DNA of 10,005 nucleotides, taken from assembly GCA_018882545.1 (NCBI GenBank), contig VERS01000028.1:1-10005 (forward strand), read 5' to 3'. Positions 8,582 to 10,005 of this stretch are shown piece by piece. The notes beneath the pieces are model-generated. The model searched no databases and was not told the origin of the DNA. It was given only the letters and a program-made list of their open reading frames with translations. This stretch comes from Mycobacterium sp. Lineage in GTDB: Bacteria; Actinomycetota; Actinomycetes; Mycobacteriales; Mycobacteriaceae. The position numbers were made by a program, and so were the translations under genes. Numbering within the stretch: position 1 is the stretch's first letter; each line of letters starts with the position of its first letter.

Positions 8582-8610
8582 ACTTTAGCTGTGGCGGCGC
8601 GGGCCGTCAA
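8582..8610 (-). promoter_or_regulatory. Sigma70-type promoter for the beta-propeller gene
   Basis: On the minus strand TTGACG (8610-8605) is followed after exactly 17 bases by TAAAGT (8587-8582). These are close to the -35 TTGACA and -10 TATAAT consensus. The predicted start near 8574 gives a leader of about 45 bases containing the Shine-Dalgarno. The stretch is AT-rich compared with its surroundings. A consensus -35 is uncommon in mycobacterial housekeeping promoters, so expression may be strong. Confidence 0.65.
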
Positions 8611-8679
8611 TTAGCTGGATCGGGTGGCCTCCGGCTGTCCGCGCCGTCCGTCGTTGCTTTCCCGCACTCGGTGCAGCGT

Positions 8680-8699
8680 CCCCGAGGCAGTCAGCGGGG
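8680..8699 (-). terminator. Possible terminator-like hairpin after tRNA-Ser
   Basis: CCCCG (8680-8684) pairs with CGGGG (8695-8699) across a 10-base loop, 34 bp past the end of the tRNA-Ser gene on the minus strand. There is no T tract, so it is only a candidate for ending the tadA-tRNA transcript. Confidence 0.25.
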
Positions 8700-8732
8700 A
8701 GGCGCCCAGATACGCCGACGGCCGGGTACTGA

Positions 8733-8823
8733 TGGCGGTGGCGGAGGGATTTGAACCCTCGGACGGGGGTTACCCGTCACACGCTTTCGAGGCGTGCTCC
8801 TTAGGCCGCTCGGACACGCCACC
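8733..8823 (-). tRNA. tRNA-Ser (anticodon CGA)
   Basis: The minus strand folds into a full class II tRNA. The acceptor stem is GGTGGCG (8823-8817) with CGCCACC (8743-8737). A D arm follows, then an anticodon stem CACGC/GCGTG enclosing the loop CTCGAAA, whose anticodon is CGA and reads UCG serine codons. The long variable arm (around ACGGGTAACCCCCGT) is diagnostic of serine, leucine or bacterial tyrosine tRNAs. The T arm is GAGGG-TTCAAAT-CCCTC. The discriminator is G at 8736, as expected for serine, and CCA is encoded (8735-8733). The gene begins 10 bp after the tadA stop on the same strand, so it may be co-transcribed and cut from the message. Confidence 0.97.
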
Positions 8824-8833
8824 GCCGGGAAGC

Positions 8834-9313
8834 TTACGGTCCCCCGCTGGGCTGACCCAAATCGCGGTGCGCCGCGAAAAAACCCTCCAACAGTGCCGCG
8901 CACTCGGTGGCGAGCACCCCGCCACGCACCTCCGGGCGGTGGGTGAGCCGCCGGTCACGCACGACGTCCCACAGCGAACCGACGGCGCCGGTCTTGGGCT
9001 CCCACGCCCCGAACACCAGCCGCTGCACGCGTGCCATCACCAGCGCGCCCGCACACATGGTGCACGGCTCGACGGTCACCGCCAGGGTGGTACCCGCCAG
9101 CCGCCAGCCGTCTCCGGCCACCCGCGCCGCAGCCCGCAACGCCAGGATCTCCGCGTGTGCCGTGGGGTCGCCCAACGCCTCGCGGGCGTTGGCGGCGCGG
9201 GCCAGTTCGGTGCCGTCCGCGGCGAACACCACCGCACCGATGGGGACCTCGCCGGGTCCGGCGGCGCGCGCCGCGGCGATCGCCGCGCGGATCAGAGCTT
9301 CGTCACCGTGCAT
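8834..9313 (-). CDS. tadA: tRNA-specific adenosine deaminase (A34 to inosine)
   Basis: TadA deaminates adenosine 34 of tRNA-Arg(ACG) to inosine so that CGU, CGC and CGA codons can be read. The 159-residue protein has the cytidine-deaminase fold signature. HAE is at 53-55 (zinc ligand His53, proton shuttle Glu55) and PCTMC at 83-87 (zinc ligands Cys84 and Cys87). VPIGAVVF (23-30) forms an early strand. The following FGAWEPKTGAVGS (101-113) is typical of TadA rather than free-base deaminases, where many bacteria have 'GA.D.KtGa.GS'. The length matches bacterial TadA. It starts 13 bp after the acidic associated gene and ends 10 bp before tRNA-Ser, a tight minus-strand unit. From memory this corresponds to M. 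tuberculosis Rv3752c. Older annotations call it cytidine or guanine deaminase, but the motif set favours tRNA. Confidence 0.93.
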   Translation of the reverse strand: MHGDEALIRAAIAAARAAGPGEVPIGAVVFAADGTELARAANAREALGDPTAHAEILALRAAARVAGDGWRLAGTTLAVTVEPCTMCAGALVMARVQRLVFGAWEPKTGAVGSLWDVVRDRRLTHRPEVRGGVLATECAALLEGFFAAHRDLGQPSGGP

Positions 9314-9326
9314 AGTCGCCCGGGTG

Positions 9327-9857
9327 TCACCGCTCCAGACGGTCGAGCACCGCGGCCAACTCCTCGGCGAAGCCCATCTCGCGGGCGATCCGACCGATCT
9401 GCTCGTCGGCGTAAAGGTCGGTCTCGGAAAGGATCACGCTGAGGACAGCGTCGGACAGACCGACGTCGGAGAGGATCCCCAGGTCGCCCTCCTCGAAGGG
9501 ATCGCTGTCTTCCAGATCCTCGCCGGCGATGTCGGCGTCGAGTTTCTCCAGAGCCTCCGCGGCGATGTCGTAGTCCAGTGCGGCGGTGGCGTCCGAGAGC
9601 AGCAACCGGGTGCCCGACGGCGCGGGTCGCACGATCAGGAAGAAGTCCTCATCGACGTTGAGCAGCCCGAACACCGCTCCGGCGCTTCGAAGTTCCCGCA
9701 GCTCGGTCTCCGCCGCGGCAAGGCTGCTCAGCGCCGCGGAGCTCAGCGGCGCGCAGCGCCAGGTCGCGCCTTCCCGGACAACGGCCACGGCGAACCCCTC
9801 CGGGGTGTCGCCGGAACCTGCTGCCCCGTCCGGCCGGTCTGCCCGCTGTGCCGCCAT
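9327..9857 (-). CDS. tRNA adenosine deaminase-associated acidic protein
   Basis: This 176-residue protein is the usual actinobacterial partner gene directly upstream of tadA; the counterpart I recall in M. tuberculosis is Rv3753c. It has no signal peptide or membrane segment. Residues 1-20 are a flexible Ala/Gly/Asp-rich start. Residues about 21-95 look like alternating strands and helices (FAVAVVREG, FLIVRPAPS). Residues about 105-127 are strongly acidic (EDLEDSDPFEEGD), and the C-terminus is helical (EELAAVLDRLER). The name rests on conserved position next to tadA; no direct role in deamination is shown by the sequence. The ATG at 9857 has a weak Shine-Dalgarno, and a later in-frame start cannot be excluded because the first 20 residues look poorly conserved in character. 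It ends 13 bp before tadA, so the two are surely one operon. Confidence 0.85.
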   Translation of the reverse strand: MAAQRADRPDGAAGSGDTPEGFAVAVVREGATWRCAPLSSAALSSLAAAETELRELRSAGAVFGLLNVDEDFFLIVRPAPSGTRLLLSDATAALDYDIAAEALEKLDADIAGEDLEDSDPFEEGDLGILSDVGLSDAVLSVILSETDLYADEQIGRIAREMGFAEELAAVLDRLER

Positions 9858-9940
9858 GGCCGCTTACGCTAGTCGCAGGACAGCCGGCTTGACCAGCGTG
9901 CAGGGGGCCCGGCGACCGGTGGTGTGCCAACCTGGAAGGC
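9858..9940. promoter_or_regulatory. Divergent promoter region of the tadA operon and tyrA
   Basis: This 83-bp gap separates the divergent tadA-associated gene and tyrA. TACGCT (9865-9870, plus) and TAGCGT (9871-9866, minus) overlap and both fit the mycobacterial TANNNT -10 pattern, so the same bases could serve both directions. No good -35 accompanies either; a TTGACC at 9889-9894 (plus) lacks a suitably spaced -10. Low confidence in the exact elements. Confidence 0.35.
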
Positions 9941-10005
9941 GTGAGCAAAACACCGGTGTGCGTGCTGGGGCTGGGACTGATCGGCGGGTCGGTGCTGCGC
10001 GCAGC
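9941..10005 (+). CDS. tyrA: Prephenate dehydrogenase, N-terminal fragment
   Basis: Only the first 21 codons are in the window. Translation from GTG gives VSKTPVCVLGLGLIGGSVLR, whose GLGLIGGS is the dinucleotide-binding loop of a Rossmann fold in the TyrA type. TyrA oxidises prephenate to 4-hydroxyphenylpyruvate in tyrosine synthesis, using NAD(P). The position, divergent from the tadA-associated gene, matches M. tuberculosis Rv3754 (tyrA) as I recall it. GGAAGG (9934-9939) is only one base from the GTG, closer than usual. The GTG at 9956 would remove five residues and place that site 16 bases away, which is too far, so the first GTG is kept. With so little sequence another Rossmann dehydrogenase is possible, but the local gene order supports TyrA. 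Confidence 0.8.
   Translation, partial: MSKTPVCVLGLGLIGGSVLRA

Noticed and set aside
6589..8754. Long open frame on the plus strand (721 codons)
   Set aside because: It lies antisense to the propeller gene. Its product is a low-complexity Gly/Arg/Val mix without motifs, as expected of a shadow frame in GC-rich DNA.
8733..8760. tRNA-Ser 3' end as an integration site of a mobile element
   Set aside because: A short match to the GTGGCGGAGG part occurs near 5534, but it lies inside the lipoprotein gene and does not extend. No integrase is present in the window.

Overview
The window is uniformly high-GC actinobacterial DNA with mycobacterial gene content. It carries a WS/DGAT-family acyltransferase typical of triacylglycerol-making mycobacteria. 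It also carries a secreted beta-propeller protein with an Ala/Pro-rich N-terminus and the 'LVRRTFF' type segment seen in many mycobacterial exported proteins. The order tRNA-Ser, tadA, tadA-associated acidic protein, divergent tyrA matches what I recall of the M. tuberculosis Rv3752c-Rv3753c-Rv3754 neighbourhood. I place it in Mycobacterium or a close relative, by inference.

Layout. (1) Positions 1-2440, plus strand: the 3' part of a multi-pass membrane protein gene overlaps by 8 bp a gene for a 443-residue reverse transcriptase (RT) with recognisable palm motifs. The pair is followed by two hairpins, the second with a T-rich tail like an intrinsic terminator. This is the accessory and most interesting part of the window; more of the operon probably lies upstream. 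(2) Positions 2491-5180, minus strand: a WS/DGAT gene followed 44 bp later by tgt (tRNA-guanine transglycosylase). (3) Positions 5305-5817, plus: a small predicted lipoprotein, divergent from the acyltransferase gene. (4) Positions 5833-8529, minus: a large exported beta-propeller protein, convergent with the lipoprotein gene, with a good sigma70-type promoter. (5) Positions 8733-9857, minus: an acidic tadA-associated protein, tadA and tRNA-Ser(CGA) in close succession. (6) From 9941, plus: the start of tyrA (prephenate dehydrogenase).

How they fit together: three loci concern tRNA (tgt at the wobble guanine, tadA at the wobble adenosine, and a tRNA-Ser gene). The acyltransferase makes storage lipid, and the lipoprotein and propeller protein act at the cell envelope. 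The RT and membrane-protein pair matches none of these housekeeping themes. It lacks the hallmarks of group II introns, and I see no retron RNA or diversity-generating repeats next to it, so it is best treated as an uncharacterised RT system. The closest known parallels are the 'unknown group' and defence-associated RTs, but membership is not established here.
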